Assembly (NCBI RefSeq): GCF_000981765.1
Contig: NZ_CP010975.1
Span: 2,170,001-2,234,000 of the forward strand
Source of the DNA: Kangiella geojedonensis
Lineage (GTDB): Bacteria; Pseudomonadota; Gammaproteobacteria; Enterobacterales; Kangiellaceae
DNA length: 64,000 bases
Reading direction: 5' to 3'
This document shows positions 51,214 through 60,699 of the stretch, in pieces. Below the pieces are notes generated by a model that saw nothing but the letters and a program-made list of their open reading frames with translations, was not told the origin of the DNA and made no database searches. The translations under genes and the position numbers were made by a program. Position 1 is the first letter of the stretch; each line of letters opens with the position of its first letter.

Positions 51214-51886
51214 TAATACTCCAAAGTAGAAATAACGCTAAAGCAATCAAGAAACCACCTAAAATACGGTCAATCCAGTGTCCGAACTGAGCGAAAAAGC
51301 CTCTAACTTTGTTACTGGCCAATATATACGACAAGAAAACAAACCATGCGGCGGTAACAACCGCCATCCATATCCCATAAAAGCTTTGCACCGCCAAAGG
51401 CGTGGTAGCGTCAACTAAAGTGGTAAACAGCGACAAGAAGAACAGTGTTGCTTTAGGGTTCAATACATTCGTTACAAACCCCTGACGAAACGCTTTTCTA
51501 TCGGTCATGATGTTTCTTTTGTCCAACGCTTTCGCTTTGCCTGACTGACTAGCCGCATTAGCACTTGAGTTATCCGGCTTTGCCTGTAGCGCACTATAAC
51601 CAATGTAAATTAAATACCCCGCACCCGCTAATTGTATTAACTTAAATAGCCATTCTGTGCTTTGAATCAATAACCCAATGCCTAACACGGCATAAGCTAC
51701 GTGCACGAATATTGCCAGGCCGATACCAAGACTGGTAATGATGGCAAATCGTTTTCCAAAAACCAGAGACTGCCTCATCACAATCGCAAAATCAGGTCCA
51801 GGACTCATCACCGCTAACAAATGTGCAGAAGCTATTAGCAAAAACTGCTGCCAGTAATCTCCGATATTGTGTATGAATTCTTGCAC
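51206..51886 (-). CDS. LysE/RhtB family amino-acid exporter
   Basis: 226 residues with five or six membrane helices and the family pattern SPGPDFAIVMRQSL near residue 30 and NPKATLFFLSLF in the middle. It exports amino acids or related metabolites from the cytoplasm. The start is GTG at 51886, with AGGT located in the last codons of the dedA gene, five bases away, so both are translated from one mRNA. The middle loop contains a hydrophilic insert of about 25 residues (Ser/Ala/Lys-rich). Substrate not known. Confidence 0.9.
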   Translation of the reverse strand: MQEFIHNIGDYWQQFLLIASAHLLAVMSPGPDFAIVMRQSLVFGKRFAIITSLGIGLAIFVHVAYAVLGIGLLIQSTEWLFKLIQLAGAGYLIYIGYSALQAKPDNSSANAASQSGKAKALDKRNIMTDRKAFRQGFVTNVLNPKATLFFLSLFTTLVDATTPLAVQSFYGIWMAVVTAAWFVFLSYILASNKVRGFFAQFGHWIDRILGGFLIALALFLLWSIIN

Positions 51887-51891
51887 AACAG

Positions 51892-52743
51892 TTAACCTAT
51901 CACTTCAACGATTTTCTTTGACAGTTCGATCATTAAGGGCCCATACGTGCTGAATGCCAAGAAAACAATAATTGCGAAAAAGATCGACAAACAGAGGGGG
52001 AGTTTCAGCCAAAAATAGTTGCTGAGTTGGTACAGCTCATTATTTTTTTGCGCCTTATTATGAGCAATGAGCTGACGAACATAGCCTTCCAGTAGCCACA
52101 AACAAACCGCCATAGCGATTAGACAACTGACCAATATAATGACTTCAAGCTTCTCAAACGTCAAAGCAGCACCCAAAACCACGCCGGGCATCAAATAAAC
52201 AGGAGCCCATATCAAGGTGGCAATAACAACGGCAAGTAAGAATTTTTTTGCAGGCATATCTAGTATCCCTGCAATAAGTGAGATGACGGCACGAATTGGG
52301 CCAATAAACTGGCCAATCAAAATACCAGCAAAACCATGCTTCTTGAAAAAGGTTTCTGAGCGATGCAATAAATTTTGATGACGCTCTACCCACGGCCAGT
52401 GATGAACGCGCTCCTTAAATGCAGTACCCACTAGATAAGAGACAGCTTGCCCCAAAGTTGCCCCAGCAAAGCAAAAAAACGCAATCGGCCAAAAACCTAA
52501 AGTCCCAGCGCCAATAAGGCTACCCACACCAACCAACAATAGCCAACCGGGCATGGCTAGACCAATAATGGCTAGCGACTCTAGAAATGCAATAGCGAAC
52601 ACCGCAATTCCCGCCCAATGGGGGTTTGCGCGAATCCACTCAATAATATTATTTACGATCTCTTCCATGGGAGCTAATAATGAATAAACTTCCAGCAAAA
52701 GTCGATCTATTTTTGTAAGCTCTTGTGACTCATCACTTATCAC
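51892..52743 (-). CDS. DedA family membrane protein
   Basis: 283 residues, with the SNARE-associated/VTT domain. Signatures: FLESLAIIGLAMPGWLLLVGVGSLIG, then FFKKHGFAGILIGQFIGPIRAVISLIAGI, with the conserved Gly and Arg of the GxxxRxxP-like motif as GPIRAVIS. DedA proteins are thought to translocate lipids (undecaprenyl phosphate or phospholipids). GTG at 52743 is the longest start; ATG at 52668 gives MEEIVNNIIEWI, a more usual N-terminus, but neither has a good ribosome site. It is co-transcribed with lysE. Confidence 0.88.
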   Translation of the reverse strand: MISDESQELTKIDRLLLEVYSLLAPMEEIVNNIIEWIRANPHWAGIAVFAIAFLESLAIIGLAMPGWLLLVGVGSLIGAGTLGFWPIAFFCFAGATLGQAVSYLVGTAFKERVHHWPWVERHQNLLHRSETFFKKHGFAGILIGQFIGPIRAVISLIAGILDMPAKKFLLAVVIATLIWAPVYLMPGVVLGAALTFEKLEVIILVSCLIAMAVCLWLLEGYVRQLIAHNKAQKNNELYQLSNYFWLKLPLCLSIFFAIIVFLAFSTYGPLMIELSKKIVEVIG

Positions 52744-52821
52744 CCACCATAACTTGCTTATTTTTCAGGGCTCGTTTATCGTTTGCCTATCTACTTTTGT
52801 CTATTACGGATCTACAAACCC

Positions 52822-53268
52822 ATGAGCGACAGCTATAAAACCATTATTCAGCAACGCCAACCTGAGGACGTTGAAATCTTTCATAATGTTCATCCTGATG
52901 TAAAACCACCGAAAACCGATTTGGATGATCTTTACCATAAGCATCAGGAAATTAATGATTACCGTTCATCTGGCGAGTTAATTCGAAGTTTAGCTAATAC
53001 TATTAAGAAATGGCGAAAACACATGCCGAAGGATGCAGAACCAACCATTGTGGCCATGTTAAACGGTGGTTTACAAATACAAGTCGCACGATTAGTGCAA
53101 GAGTCTTTTCATGGAATTCGTATTGAAGGGACTGCCGGTGGCAACCCGTGCATGGTCTTATCGCACCAAAATAACGTAGAACTTCTATGTTACGTACAAA
53201 AAGTTCCTGAAGAAGAACCAGAACGACGCATCGGCTTCGTTATTGATGGCGAAGAAACCGAAGAATAA
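52822..53268 (+). CDS. Conserved hypothetical protein
   Basis: About 149 residues, acidic, without signal peptide or membrane helix. I do not recognise a named domain, though the sequence has the look of a conserved gammaproteobacterial hypothetical protein. Sequence features are the basic central helix SLANTIKKWRKHMP, the strand-like TIVAMLNGGLQIQVARL and the segment GIRIEGTAGGNPCMVL, then an acidic tail. The frame opens at 52783; ATG at 52822 (MSDSYKTI) is preferred, with GGA 11 bases upstream. No function is offered. Confidence 0.75.
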   Translation: MSDSYKTIIQQRQPEDVEIFHNVHPDVKPPKTDLDDLYHKHQEINDYRSSGELIRSLANTIKKWRKHMPKDAEPTIVAMLNGGLQIQVARLVQESFHGIRIEGTAGGNPCMVLSHQNNVELLCYVQKVPEEEPERRIGFVIDGEETEE

Positions 53269-53286
53269 AAGAATAGTTGGTGTGAC

Positions 53287-53323
53287 GTTACGGGAGCTGT
53301 TTACCTAAATAGCTTCCTGTAAC
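53287..53323. terminator. Hairpin between convergent genes
   Basis: GTTACGGGAGCT (53287-53298) pairs with AGCTTCCTGTAAC (53311-53323), with one G-T pair and a one-base bulge, around a 12-base loop. It covers the stop codon of the minus-strand gene. No T-run follows on either strand, so it may be a processing or stabilising hairpin. Confidence 0.4.
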
Positions 53324-53901
53324 TCTTCTTCGTCAAAGTTCACGACCAAGTGTACATCTAGCTTCTCGGCGAGTAGCTGCAATTCACTTTCGACTTCATC
53401 AATATCGAAAATATAATCCGTAGACACTTGCAACCTAACTTTATAAGCCTTTTTCCCCTTATCACAGATGTAACTCTTACGACTCAGTTCATCCACCACC
53501 AGTTGGTTATTAGCTAAAGTACGTAACAATTCAACATCGACAACTTTGTCTCTAAGACCATATAGCTCAATTTCAAAGCTGATCTTATCGTTGGAAAAAA
53601 CATTGTCCGAAGAATTAGCGGGGGAAAACTCAAAATGCAATCGTTCTGAGTTTAAGCTCTCAAGGCATGCCCGAAATGGGCCGAAGTAGGCGAGATTGAT
53701 TGAAATATAAAACAATCCATTAAAAGCCTTGTCGATTCTATTGAACCGAGAAGCCTGTAACCGTCCGTTAAAACGGTTAATGATTTCAGAGAGGGTTACA
53801 ATAATTAACTCGTTATCACTTCCTGTCACAGAAACGATTACTTCCATGTCTTCCTGCTCTGAATACCGCACACTGTCACCACGTTCAGTTTCGTTGCGCA
53901 T
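53305..53901 (-). CDS. GcvR-like tandem ACT-domain protein
   Basis: About 198 residues, acidic. Two ACT-like halves can be seen. The first has SVTGSDNELIIVTLSEIINR, then QASRFNRIDKAFNGLFYISI; the second has FEIELYGLRDKVVDVELLRTL and YKVRLQVSTDYIFDIDEVE. GcvR, the repressor partner of the glycine cleavage system, has this arrangement and length. The usual DxPGI/V turn is weak (GSDNELI), so the protein is diverged. ATG at 53901 has GGAG nine bases upstream and is preferred over 53916. The role is a guess from fold pattern alone; regulation by an amino acid is possible. Confidence 0.5.
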   Translation of the reverse strand: MRNETERGDSVRYSEQEDMEVIVSVTGSDNELIIVTLSEIINRFNGRLQASRFNRIDKAFNGLFYISINLAYFGPFRACLESLNSERLHFEFSPANSSDNVFSNDKISFEIELYGLRDKVVDVELLRTLANNQLVVDELSRKSYICDKGKKAYKVRLQVSTDYIFDIDEVESELQLLAEKLDVHLVVNFDEEELQEAI

Positions 53902-54059
53902 TCTATAACACTCCATTTATTCCACCAGCACACTAAAAAATTACTACATTTAGGGTTGTGATGCAAATAACAAAGCTTTGTTAAATGTTACAGTTGATTA
54001 TTGCCAAGCCTTGTCGCAACTCCTAATATGTTGATATAGCAGAGCAAAGGAGTCGCAAC

Positions 54060-54860
54060 ATGAAAAAATTTGTACTGACCTTAGCAACAGCAGCACTCAT
54101 CAGTGCATGCGCTACATCGCCAACGGGGCGAAACCAAGTAACATTGTTCCCTGAGTCGCAAATGTCCCAAATGGGCTCGGCGGCTTTTACTTCGATGAAG
54201 AAAAGTGAGCAAGTGTCCACAAACTCTGGGCATAATCGTTACGTCAACTGCATTGTTAATGCTTTAATCCCGGAACTTAACACCGTAGCCCCAGATATGC
54301 GCTCTACGCGTTGGGAAACTAAAGTGTTCGTTGATGATAGCGCTAACGCTTTTGCACTTCCTGGTGGCAAGATAGGTGTACATACAGGCATGTTTAAGGT
54401 CGCTGACAATGCTAGCCAGTTGGCATCAGTACTTGGTCATGAAATTGGCCATGTTTGGGCGCGACATGGTAATGAGCGTGTTTCTCACCAGTACCTTGGC
54501 ACAGCAGGTTTACAGTTAGCCTCAGTATTAGCAGGTGAGCCGACACAACAGAAACAACAAATTCTCGGCTTGTTAGGCGTTGGGACACAAGTTGGCGTAT
54601 TGAAGTTTAGCCGTACCCATGAGTCTGAGGCTGATGAAATTGGCTTAGAGTTAATGGCACGAGCTGGCTTTGACCCTAGAGAAAGCGTGGAGTTATGGAA
54701 AAATATGGCCAAACAAGGTGGCGGTAACGCCCCTGAGTTTTTGTCTACACACCCAGCAACAGACACGAGAATCAGAGACTTACAAGCGCAAATGAATGAC
54801 GCTTTAACGTTATACCAACAAGCAAAAGCTCAAGGAAAACGACCTAACTGCCGTCTGTAA
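54060..54860 (+). CDS. M48 family metallopeptidase lipoprotein (LoiP-like)
   Basis: 266 residues with a lipoprotein signal (ISAC lipobox, Cys17). The M48 zinc site is HEIGHVWARH with the downstream Glu in ESEADEIGLELMARAG. NAFALPGGKIGVHTGMF is a typical M48 segment. It resembles LoiP/YggG, outer-membrane associated proteases that respond to envelope or osmotic stress. The Ser at position +2 is absent (CATSP has Ala), so outer-membrane sorting is likely. AAAGGAG precedes the ATG. Confidence 0.93.
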   Translation: MKKFVLTLATAALISACATSPTGRNQVTLFPESQMSQMGSAAFTSMKKSEQVSTNSGHNRYVNCIVNALIPELNTVAPDMRSTRWETKVFVDDSANAFALPGGKIGVHTGMFKVADNASQLASVLGHEIGHVWARHGNERVSHQYLGTAGLQLASVLAGEPTQQKQQILGLLGVGTQVGVLKFSRTHESEADEIGLELMARAGFDPRESVELWKNMAKQGGGNAPEFLSTHPATDTRIRDLQAQMNDALTLYQQAKAQGKRPNCRL

Positions 54861-54901
54861 TTAACTGCTTCACACGTCAATTATTTTCAATAACAAAAAT
54901 A

Positions 54902-54921
54902 AAGGGGCTAACTAGCCCCTT
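54902..54921. terminator. Bidirectional hairpin terminator
   Basis: AAGGGGCT (54902-54909) pairs with AGCCCCTT (54914-54921) around AACT. ATTTATT follows on the plus strand, and the minus strand has T after the stem too. It serves the convergent M48 and GST genes. Confidence 0.7.
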
Positions 54922-54956
54922 ATTTATTGATTAATAACTTATCACCAATTTTATAG

Positions 54957-55619
54957 TTACTGATCGGCCAAGTAACCAGCTCGCTCGTAAATACCTTCCA
55001 TATACAAATCGTCAAAGTCTTCGACTACAGACTTTTGGACTTCTGGCAGCGACAACAAGTTATCACGCCATTTAGAAATTTTCTTATAATCACTGACTGG
55101 GTCAATACCGATATTATCAGCAACAATTTTAGAGCGCATCAAAAATGGTGCGAAAGCACTATCCACCAAACTGAATGACTTCCCTTCAAAGAAGCCATCA
55201 TTACCAATCTTGCGCTCTAGCGGCGCTAATTTCTTGGTTAAGTCTTCTTCAATTTTCAGGTAAGTTTCTTCACGTCTAGCCTGCGTTAATTGATGTTGGG
55301 CATTAAATAGGCTGCTGCTAAATTCGATCCAGGCACGGTGCTCAGCTTTTTCTAGCGGATCTTTAGGAAGCATTGGGTCACCGTGAGTCTCATCAAGATA
55401 TTCATTAATGACCGCTGACTCAAACAACACATGATCTCTCACGCGTAGTAATGGTACTTTACCAAGCGGAGAGATTTCCAAAAACCAATCTGGTTTTTTC
55501 TGTAAATTGATGTACTCGATGGTGAAATCAATCTTCTTGTGCAATAAGGTGATAACTGCTCTTTGTACAAAAGGGCATAGCTTAAAGCTTATTAAAATTG
55601 GTTGTTCTAAAGAAGTCAT
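54957..55619 (-). CDS. Glutathione S-transferase (omega-like)
   Basis: About 220 residues. The N-terminal thioredoxin fold has CPFVQRA, where an omega-type catalytic Cys is expected, and LGKVPLLRVRDHVLFESAVI with the cis-proline and the Glu-Ser pair. The helical domain follows. It probably acts in glutathione-dependent thiol transfer or dehalogenation-type reactions; the substrate is unknown. The frame starts with a GTG at 55625; ATG at 55619 is the more likely start. Confidence 0.87.
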   Translation of the reverse strand: MTSLEQPILISFKLCPFVQRAVITLLHKKIDFTIEYINLQKKPDWFLEISPLGKVPLLRVRDHVLFESAVINEYLDETHGDPMLPKDPLEKAEHRAWIEFSSSLFNAQHQLTQARREETYLKIEEDLTKKLAPLERKIGNDGFFEGKSFSLVDSAFAPFLMRSKIVADNIGIDPVSDYKKISKWRDNLLSLPEVQKSVVEDFDDLYMEGIYERAGYLADQ

Positions 55620-55707
55620 ATCCACAACTTTAAGTTAGTATCTAAGGCTAATGTAAAACGGTTTTGCTAGAAAAGCAACTAACCTTTTAGCTTTTGAAGC
55701 TCACATA

Positions 55708-55735
55708 AAAAAGGCTTTCCGAAGAAAGCCTTTTT
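55708..55735 (-). terminator. slyD intrinsic terminator
   Basis: AAAAAGGCTTTC (55708-55719) and GAAAGCCTTTTT (55724-55735) form a perfect 12-bp stem around CGAA. On the minus strand the stem ends in five T. It lies five bases after the slyD stop and may also act on the opposite strand. Confidence 0.88.
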
Positions 55736-55740
55736 AAATT

Positions 55741-56223
55741 TTAGTGCTCGTGACCACCAGCGCCATGAACGTGACCATGCGATAATTCTTCTTCGCTTGG
55801 CTCTCGAACTTCAACGACTTTAACATCGAAGTTCAATGTAACGCCTGCTAGCGGATGGTTACCATCAACAGTGACTGTATCGCCTTCAACTTTAGTCACA
55901 GTGATTAACTGAGGGCCTTGTGGTGATTCAGCGTTAAACTGCATACCCGGCTCAACTTTATCGACGCCTTGGAACGCCTGCATAGGAACTTCTTTGATCA
56001 ATTGTTCGTGGCGCTCGCCATACGCTTCTTCAGGCGTTACTGTTACTGATAACTCATCTTCAACAGTTTTACCCACTAAAGCATTTTCCAAGCCTGGAAT
56101 AATGTTCTTATGACCATGCAAATAGGCCAATGGCTCATTACCTTCAGATGTATCAACCAACACACCCTCTTCTGTTTTCACTGTGTATTCAATTAATACG
56201 ACTTTGTTTTCTTCAATTTGCAT
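55741..56223 (-). CDS. slyD: FKBP-type peptidyl-prolyl isomerase SlyD
   Basis: 160 residues. It combines an FKBP domain (EYTVKTEEGVLVDTSEG, AYLHGHKNIIPGLENAL) with an inserted IF chaperone loop (TPEEAYGERHEQLIKEVP) and a histidine-rich tail (HGHVHGAGGHEH) that can bind nickel. It helps folding and may supply metal for hydrogenase-like enzymes. The start ATG at 56223 has GTGAG upstream; an in-frame TTG lies two codons before. Confidence 0.95.
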   Translation of the reverse strand: MQIEENKVVLIEYTVKTEEGVLVDTSEGNEPLAYLHGHKNIIPGLENALVGKTVEDELSVTVTPEEAYGERHEQLIKEVPMQAFQGVDKVEPGMQFNAESPQGPQLITVTKVEGDTVTVDGNHPLAGVTLNFDVKVVEVREPSEEELSHGHVHGAGGHEH

Positions 56224-56498
56224 AATCAACTCACTTTCTATCTATAAAATTTTACCCGGACATCACGCCTCAATGACGCAAGCTGCCGAGTACGGAATAC
56301 TTAACTCTGGGAAATAAAAGAATATGAAGGGGACGCTACAGGGAAACTCTTAAGCAGAGTGGCTCTTCTATAAGAGCAAACAAATTTTGACTAGTTTATC
56401 ACTAGAAATAGACATGGGGGTGGTAACCTTAATTACAACCCCAGTTTTACATACTCTTAGCAATCAAAATAACGCAGCTATAAGGTAAAAGGCCGCTT

Positions 56499-57497
56499 TT
56501 AGCTAACTTTCTGGCCTGCCGCCTGCTGATCCGCATGATACGACGATCTCACCATCGGCCCACTCGCCACATTCGTGAAACCTAAATCTTCAGCGATCTT
56601 ACCTAACTCATCAAATTCTTTTGGTGGCATAAAGCGCATCACCGGATGGTGATACTTACTTGGCTGTAGGTACTGACCAAGCGTTAGCATGTCAACACCG
56701 TGCGCTCGCAAGTCTTTCAAGACCTCGATAATCTCTTCGTTAGTCTCGCCTAAACCAATCATTAAACCTGATTTGGTCGGGATGCCAGGATAACGCTCTT
56801 TAAATTTCTTAAGCAGATCAAGCGACCATTGATAATCAGCACCTGGACGCGCCTGTTTATATAAACGCGGCACTGTCTCTAGGTTGTGGTTAAAGACGTC
56901 CGGTAAACCGGCTTCCATCTTATCTAACGCGACTTCCATACGACCACGGAAGTCAGGCACCAATACTTCAATCTTTAAACCCGGATTTTGTTCACGAGCT
57001 ACGCGCACACAATCACTGATATGTTCAGAACCACCATCGCGCAAGTCATCACGATCAACCGATGTGATCACGACATAGTTCAAGCCCATCGACTTCACTG
57101 AGTCCGCTAGGTTCTGTGGCTCTTCAGGATCAAGCGCTAAAGGACGACCGTGCGCAACATCGCAGAAAGGACAACGACGAGTACAAATATCACCCATGAT
57201 CATGAAGGTTGCAGTACCGTGACCAAAACACTCTGGCAGGTTCGGACAAGAAGCTTCCTCACATACAGTGTGCAGCTTGTTGTCACGCAACATGTCCTTA
57301 ATTTTAGTGATTTGGTTGCCGTTCGGTAAACGCACACGAATCCAGTCCGGTTTACGTGGCATCTCTTCGGTCGGCATAATTTTCACTGGTATGCGCGCCA
57401 TTTTCTCTTCAGCACGCATCTTATGACCCGGCACGACTTTTCCTGTAACTTTTTTCTTACGAGGAGTAGCCTGTGCAACAGACTCAGGTTTTGACAT
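56499..57497 (-). CDS. lipA: Lipoyl synthase
   Basis: About 332 residues. LipA inserts two sulfurs into octanoyl groups. The auxiliary cluster motif is [12 protein letters not shown], and the radical-SAM motif is CTRRCPFC, followed by the C-terminal serine motif RSSYHA. ATG at 57497 is preferred to a GTG at 57506. It is in the conserved order lipA-lipB-ybeD-dat, transcribed toward smaller coordinates; 24 bases lie between lipB's stop and lipA. Confidence 0.98.
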   Translation of the reverse strand: MSKPESVAQATPRKKKVTGKVVPGHKMRAEEKMARIPVKIMPTEEMPRKPDWIRVRLPNGNQITKIKDMLRDNKLHTVCEEASCPNLPECFGHGTATFMIMGDICTRRCPFCDVAHGRPLALDPEEPQNLADSVKSMGLNYVVITSVDRDDLRDGGSEHISDCVRVAREQNPGLKIEVLVPDFRGRMEVALDKMEAGLPDVFNHNLETVPRLYKQARPGADYQWSLDLLKKFKERYPGIPTKSGLMIGLGETNEEIIEVLKDLRAHGVDMLTLGQYLQPSKYHHPVMRFMPPKEFDELGKIAEDLGFTNVASGPMVRSSYHADQQAAGQKVS

Positions 57498-57521
57498 AAA
57501 AAGCACTCAAACCTTACCCAA

Positions 57522-58175
57522 TTACTCAGGTAGGCCCTTCATTTCTAGACGGCTATTATAGCCTAGTTTGCCGCATAATTGATCCACTAAATCTGGTTGA
57601 ACACGCTCCAGAGTTTCAGGACCACCACGCTCGGCGATGTGCGTCATCGCCATTCCTTGATAACCACAAGGATTGATCCGAGCAAACGGCTCAAGATCCA
57701 TATTAACATTCAAAGCCAAGCCATGAAACGACTTGCCCTTTCGAATTCTTAACCCTAACGAGCAAATTTTTGCCTCATCAGTATAAACACCCGGTGCATC
57801 GGAGCGCGCATATGCCTCAATTCCATACATCGCCATGGTGTCCACGACCGCATCTTCAATTGCCGACACCAAATCTCTAGGCCCCATACTCTTACGACGT
57901 AAATCGATCATAAAATAAGCAACCAATTGACCGGGGCCATGATAAGTGACTTGGCCGCCACGATCCACCTGTACCACAGGAATATCGCCAGGGAACAGCA
58001 AATGTTCGGGTTTTCCAGCCTGTCCCTGCGTAAACACTGGGTCATGCTCGACTAACCAAATTTCATCAGTCGTCTCATCATCACGCTCATCAGTAAAGCG
58101 CTGCATCCGTTTCCACACCGGTACATAGGTTTCATGTCCCAGCTCACGGATAATAATCGTATTGTCGTTACTCAT
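57522..58175 (-). CDS. lipB: Octanoyltransferase
   Basis: 217 residues. LipB moves octanoate from acyl carrier protein to lipoyl domains. The catalytic Cys is in INPCGYQGM and the catalytic Lys in [12 protein letters not shown]. The family block [18 protein letters not shown] is intact. It follows ybeD after 41 bases. Confidence 0.97.
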   Translation of the reverse strand: MSNDNTIIIRELGHETYVPVWKRMQRFTDERDDETTDEIWLVEHDPVFTQGQAGKPEHLLFPGDIPVVQVDRGGQVTYHGPGQLVAYFMIDLRRKSMGPRDLVSAIEDAVVDTMAMYGIEAYARSDAPGVYTDEAKICSLGLRIRKGKSFHGLALNVNMDLEPFARINPCGYQGMAMTHIAERGGPETLERVQPDLVDQLCGKLGYNSRLEMKGLPE

Positions 58176-58216
58176 AGAATGTTGGCCATCAAGGCTAAAG
58201 AAGAAAATTATGCCCT

Positions 58217-58483
58217 CTACAGGGTCATTTTAACGCCTTCAACCGTAAATACGTCTTTGTACATCGCGTCCACTTGGTCACGGTTTTCAACAGTAACCAT
58301 GAATGACAACGACACATAATTACCGTCTCGGCTCAATTTCGAGGTTGGCGAATAATCATTCGGCGCATGTCGATTGACGACTTCCGCCACTTCCATATCA
58401 ATACCATCACGGTTGGCAGCCATAACTTTAAAGCAAATTTCGCACGGAAACTCCCATACTTTATCGCGATCATATTGTGTCAT
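58217..58483 (-). CDS. ybeD: DUF493 family protein YbeD
   Basis: 88 residues with the YbeD pattern: [11 protein letters not shown] near the start, a central SxxxKYxxSxx-like segment ([18 protein letters not shown]) and [11 protein letters not shown] at the end. It has an ACT-like fold. Its role is unclear, although it is nearly always found next to lipB. The start overlaps the aminotransferase stop by ATGA. Confidence 0.95.
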   Translation of the reverse strand: MTQYDRDKVWEFPCEICFKVMAANRDGIDMEVAEVVNRHAPNDYSPTSKLSRDGNYVSLSFMVTVENRDQVDAMYKDVFTVEGVKMTL

Positions 58484-59367
58484 AACGCTGCCTCATCACT
58501 AATTTGTCCCAAGTATAACTGCTCTTTCAGCTCTTGGTAATATTGATACATTCGGCACCACACAGGACCTGCGACGCCTTCACCTATTGTAACACCATTT
58601 ACTCGAATCACTGGGCGGATTTCCTTGGTTGAGCTGGTTAGCCAGACTTCATCCGCTAACTCTAACTCATGCTCAGGTATCGCGCGTTCTTCAAAAGGAA
58701 TCTCGTGGCGGCTGGCTAATGCCAAAATAAACTCACGAGTGACCCCTGCCAGTAAATGCTCACTCAACGGCGGCGTAATAATAACACCATCACGCACAAT
58801 AAACAGGTTGCTTGATGTTGCTTCGCTCGCTTCGTTGTTGCGAACTAATATGGTGTCATCAGCGCCAGATTCAAGCGCCTTTTGTTTCAGCATGCAGTTT
58901 GCCAGTAATGTGATCGCTTTAATATCACAGCGCTGCCACCGAATGTCTTCTTCGGTAATGACCGAATAGCTTTTAATATCAGCAACTTGCCAGTCTTTTT
59001 TTACCGGCGGTAATGGCGATATCATAGCAAACACAGTTGGCGTATCTAACGCTGGGATGTCGTGATGACGGTCAATGTAACTGCCCCGAGTCACTTGTAA
59101 GTAAATCGAAGCGTTATCAAGCTCATTCTGCGCGATCAACTCTTCGCATATCCTAAGCCACTCTGACTCCGACAGCTCAAACGACATCAAAATTGCAGAT
59201 AAACTTTTATGTAAACGCTTGATATGGCTCGAAAAACGAAATGGTTTCCCTGCATATACGGGGATCACTTCATAAACCCCATCACCAAACAAAAAGCCCC
59301 GATCTAAGACCGGGACTGTTGCTTGTTCAAGGTTTTGAAACTCGCCGTTTAAATAAGCTACCGACAT
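58480..59367 (-). CDS. dat: D-alanine transaminase (class IV aminotransferase)
   Basis: 295 residues with the class IV fold: YLNGEFQNLEQATVPVLDRGFLFGDGVYEV at the start (quoted in parts: YLNGEF, VLDRGFLFGDG), the PLP lysine in RCDIKAITLL, the conserved SNLFIVRDG, and EVWLTSSTKEI. It probably makes D-glutamate or D-alanine for wall synthesis from alpha-keto acids. It lies between dacA and ybeD, as in other gammaproteobacteria. Branched-chain aminotransferase and aminodeoxychorismate lyase are less likely given the context. Confidence 0.9.
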   Translation of the reverse strand: MSVAYLNGEFQNLEQATVPVLDRGFLFGDGVYEVIPVYAGKPFRFSSHIKRLHKSLSAILMSFELSESEWLRICEELIAQNELDNASIYLQVTRGSYIDRHHDIPALDTPTVFAMISPLPPVKKDWQVADIKSYSVITEEDIRWQRCDIKAITLLANCMLKQKALESGADDTILVRNNEASEATSSNLFIVRDGVIITPPLSEHLLAGVTREFILALASRHEIPFEERAIPEHELELADEVWLTSSTKEIRPVIRVNGVTIGEGVAGPVWCRMYQYYQELKEQLYLGQISDEAAL

Positions 59368-59432
59368 TTTTCATCTTATTTCAGTTAGTTATCATTTATA
59401 GCGGTTTGATCTTATCGCTTTAGTCTTCACGC

Positions 59433-60596
59433 TTAGTCCTCAAACCAAAGCGCCATAGAATCCCACATACGACCAAAGAAGCCAGCTTCTTCAACTTTGT
59501 CTAAAGCCACCATTGGCATCCGCTTAACAACCTTATCCCCCATCTGGAAATAGACTTCACCGACAACTTGGCCCTTCTGAATTGGTGCCATTAATTTACC
59601 GTTTAACTTATAGTTAGCTTTTAGCTGATCTTTCTCGCTTTTCAACACCGTTAACACAGCATCTTGCGCTAAACCAACACCCACTAACTCTTCCTCGCCT
59701 TTCCACACTTCAGCTTGCTTTAGCGACTTACCGGCGGTGAAAGCCTTAACGTTGGTGTAAAAACGAAAGCCATAATTCAGTAATTTACGACTCTCACTCG
59801 CACGCGAGCCCATACTGTCGGTACCCATAACGACTGAAATCAAACGCATGCCCTGTTTTTCTGCCGAAGACACTAAACAGTAACCTGCTGCTTCTGTATG
59901 CCCGGTTTTGATTCCATCCACACCTAGCGTCGTGTCACCCAATAGTTCATTACGGTTTTGCTGGGTGATGCCGTTGTACTTAAATTCACGCTCAGCATAG
60001 AGGCTATAATCTTCTGGGAAATCAATGATTAAAGCTCTTGCTAACTTGGCCAAGTCGCGTGCAGTTGTGTTGTGCTGCTCGTGCGGCAAGCCAGTGCTGT
60101 TCATAAAATGTGTACTGTTCATGCCAAGGCGTTTCGCGTATTGATTCATCAAATCAGCGAACGCTTCTTCGCTACCGGCAATATGCTCTGCCATGGCGAT
60201 ACTCGCATCGTTACCCGACTGAATCACAATACCGCGGTGTAGATCTTCCACCGTCACATACTTATTAACCTCAACAAACATCAAGGAGCTTCCTTTAAGC
60301 TTTGGGTTTTGGGCCCAAGCATTCTCACTAATCAGCACCTTGTCTTGTTCACTGATATTGCCCTTATGCAATTGATCCGCAATGATGTAGCTGGTCATCA
60401 TTTTAGTTAAGCTTGCCGGAGGGAGCTGTTGATCCGCATTTTCCTCGATAATGATCTGCCCAGTCTCAAAGTCCATCAGTAACCATGAGCTCGCATCAAC
60501 ACTTGGCTTAGCCGGTTGAATAGCCGCTGCTACGCCCGAACAAGCCCATAAAACCAACCCTAATACCACGATGTTTACATAATTACGCTTCATCAT
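59433..60596 (-). CDS. dacA: D-Ala-D-Ala carboxypeptidase (PBP5/6)
   Basis: About 387 residues. A signal peptide precedes the penicillin-binding domain with the active serine in PPASLTKMMT, the SGND triad and KTGHTE. The C-terminal beta-domain ends in an amphipathic helix (GFFGRMWDSMALWF) that anchors the protein to the inner membrane. It trims the pentapeptide to control crosslinking. Two adjacent ATGs (60596 and 60593) are possible starts; no clear ribosome site. It is followed by dat. Confidence 0.96.
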   Translation of the reverse strand: MMKRNYVNIVVLGLVLWACSGVAAAIQPAKPSVDASSWLLMDFETGQIIIEENADQQLPPASLTKMMTSYIIADQLHKGNISEQDKVLISENAWAQNPKLKGSSLMFVEVNKYVTVEDLHRGIVIQSGNDASIAMAEHIAGSEEAFADLMNQYAKRLGMNSTHFMNSTGLPHEQHNTTARDLAKLARALIIDFPEDYSLYAEREFKYNGITQQNRNELLGDTTLGVDGIKTGHTEAAGYCLVSSAEKQGMRLISVVMGTDSMGSRASESRKLLNYGFRFYTNVKAFTAGKSLKQAEVWKGEEELVGVGLAQDAVLTVLKSEKDQLKANYKLNGKLMAPIQKGQVVGEVYFQMGDKVVKRMPMVALDKVEEAGFFGRMWDSMALWFED

Positions 60597-60699
60597 TTTC
60601 AACACTATCTATTTATTTGAATACTTCATTGATACTCGACTGAGCTTTTTGCCAGTCACGACGATTCTATATCATTTCTTCAGCGCGATAACTCGACGA

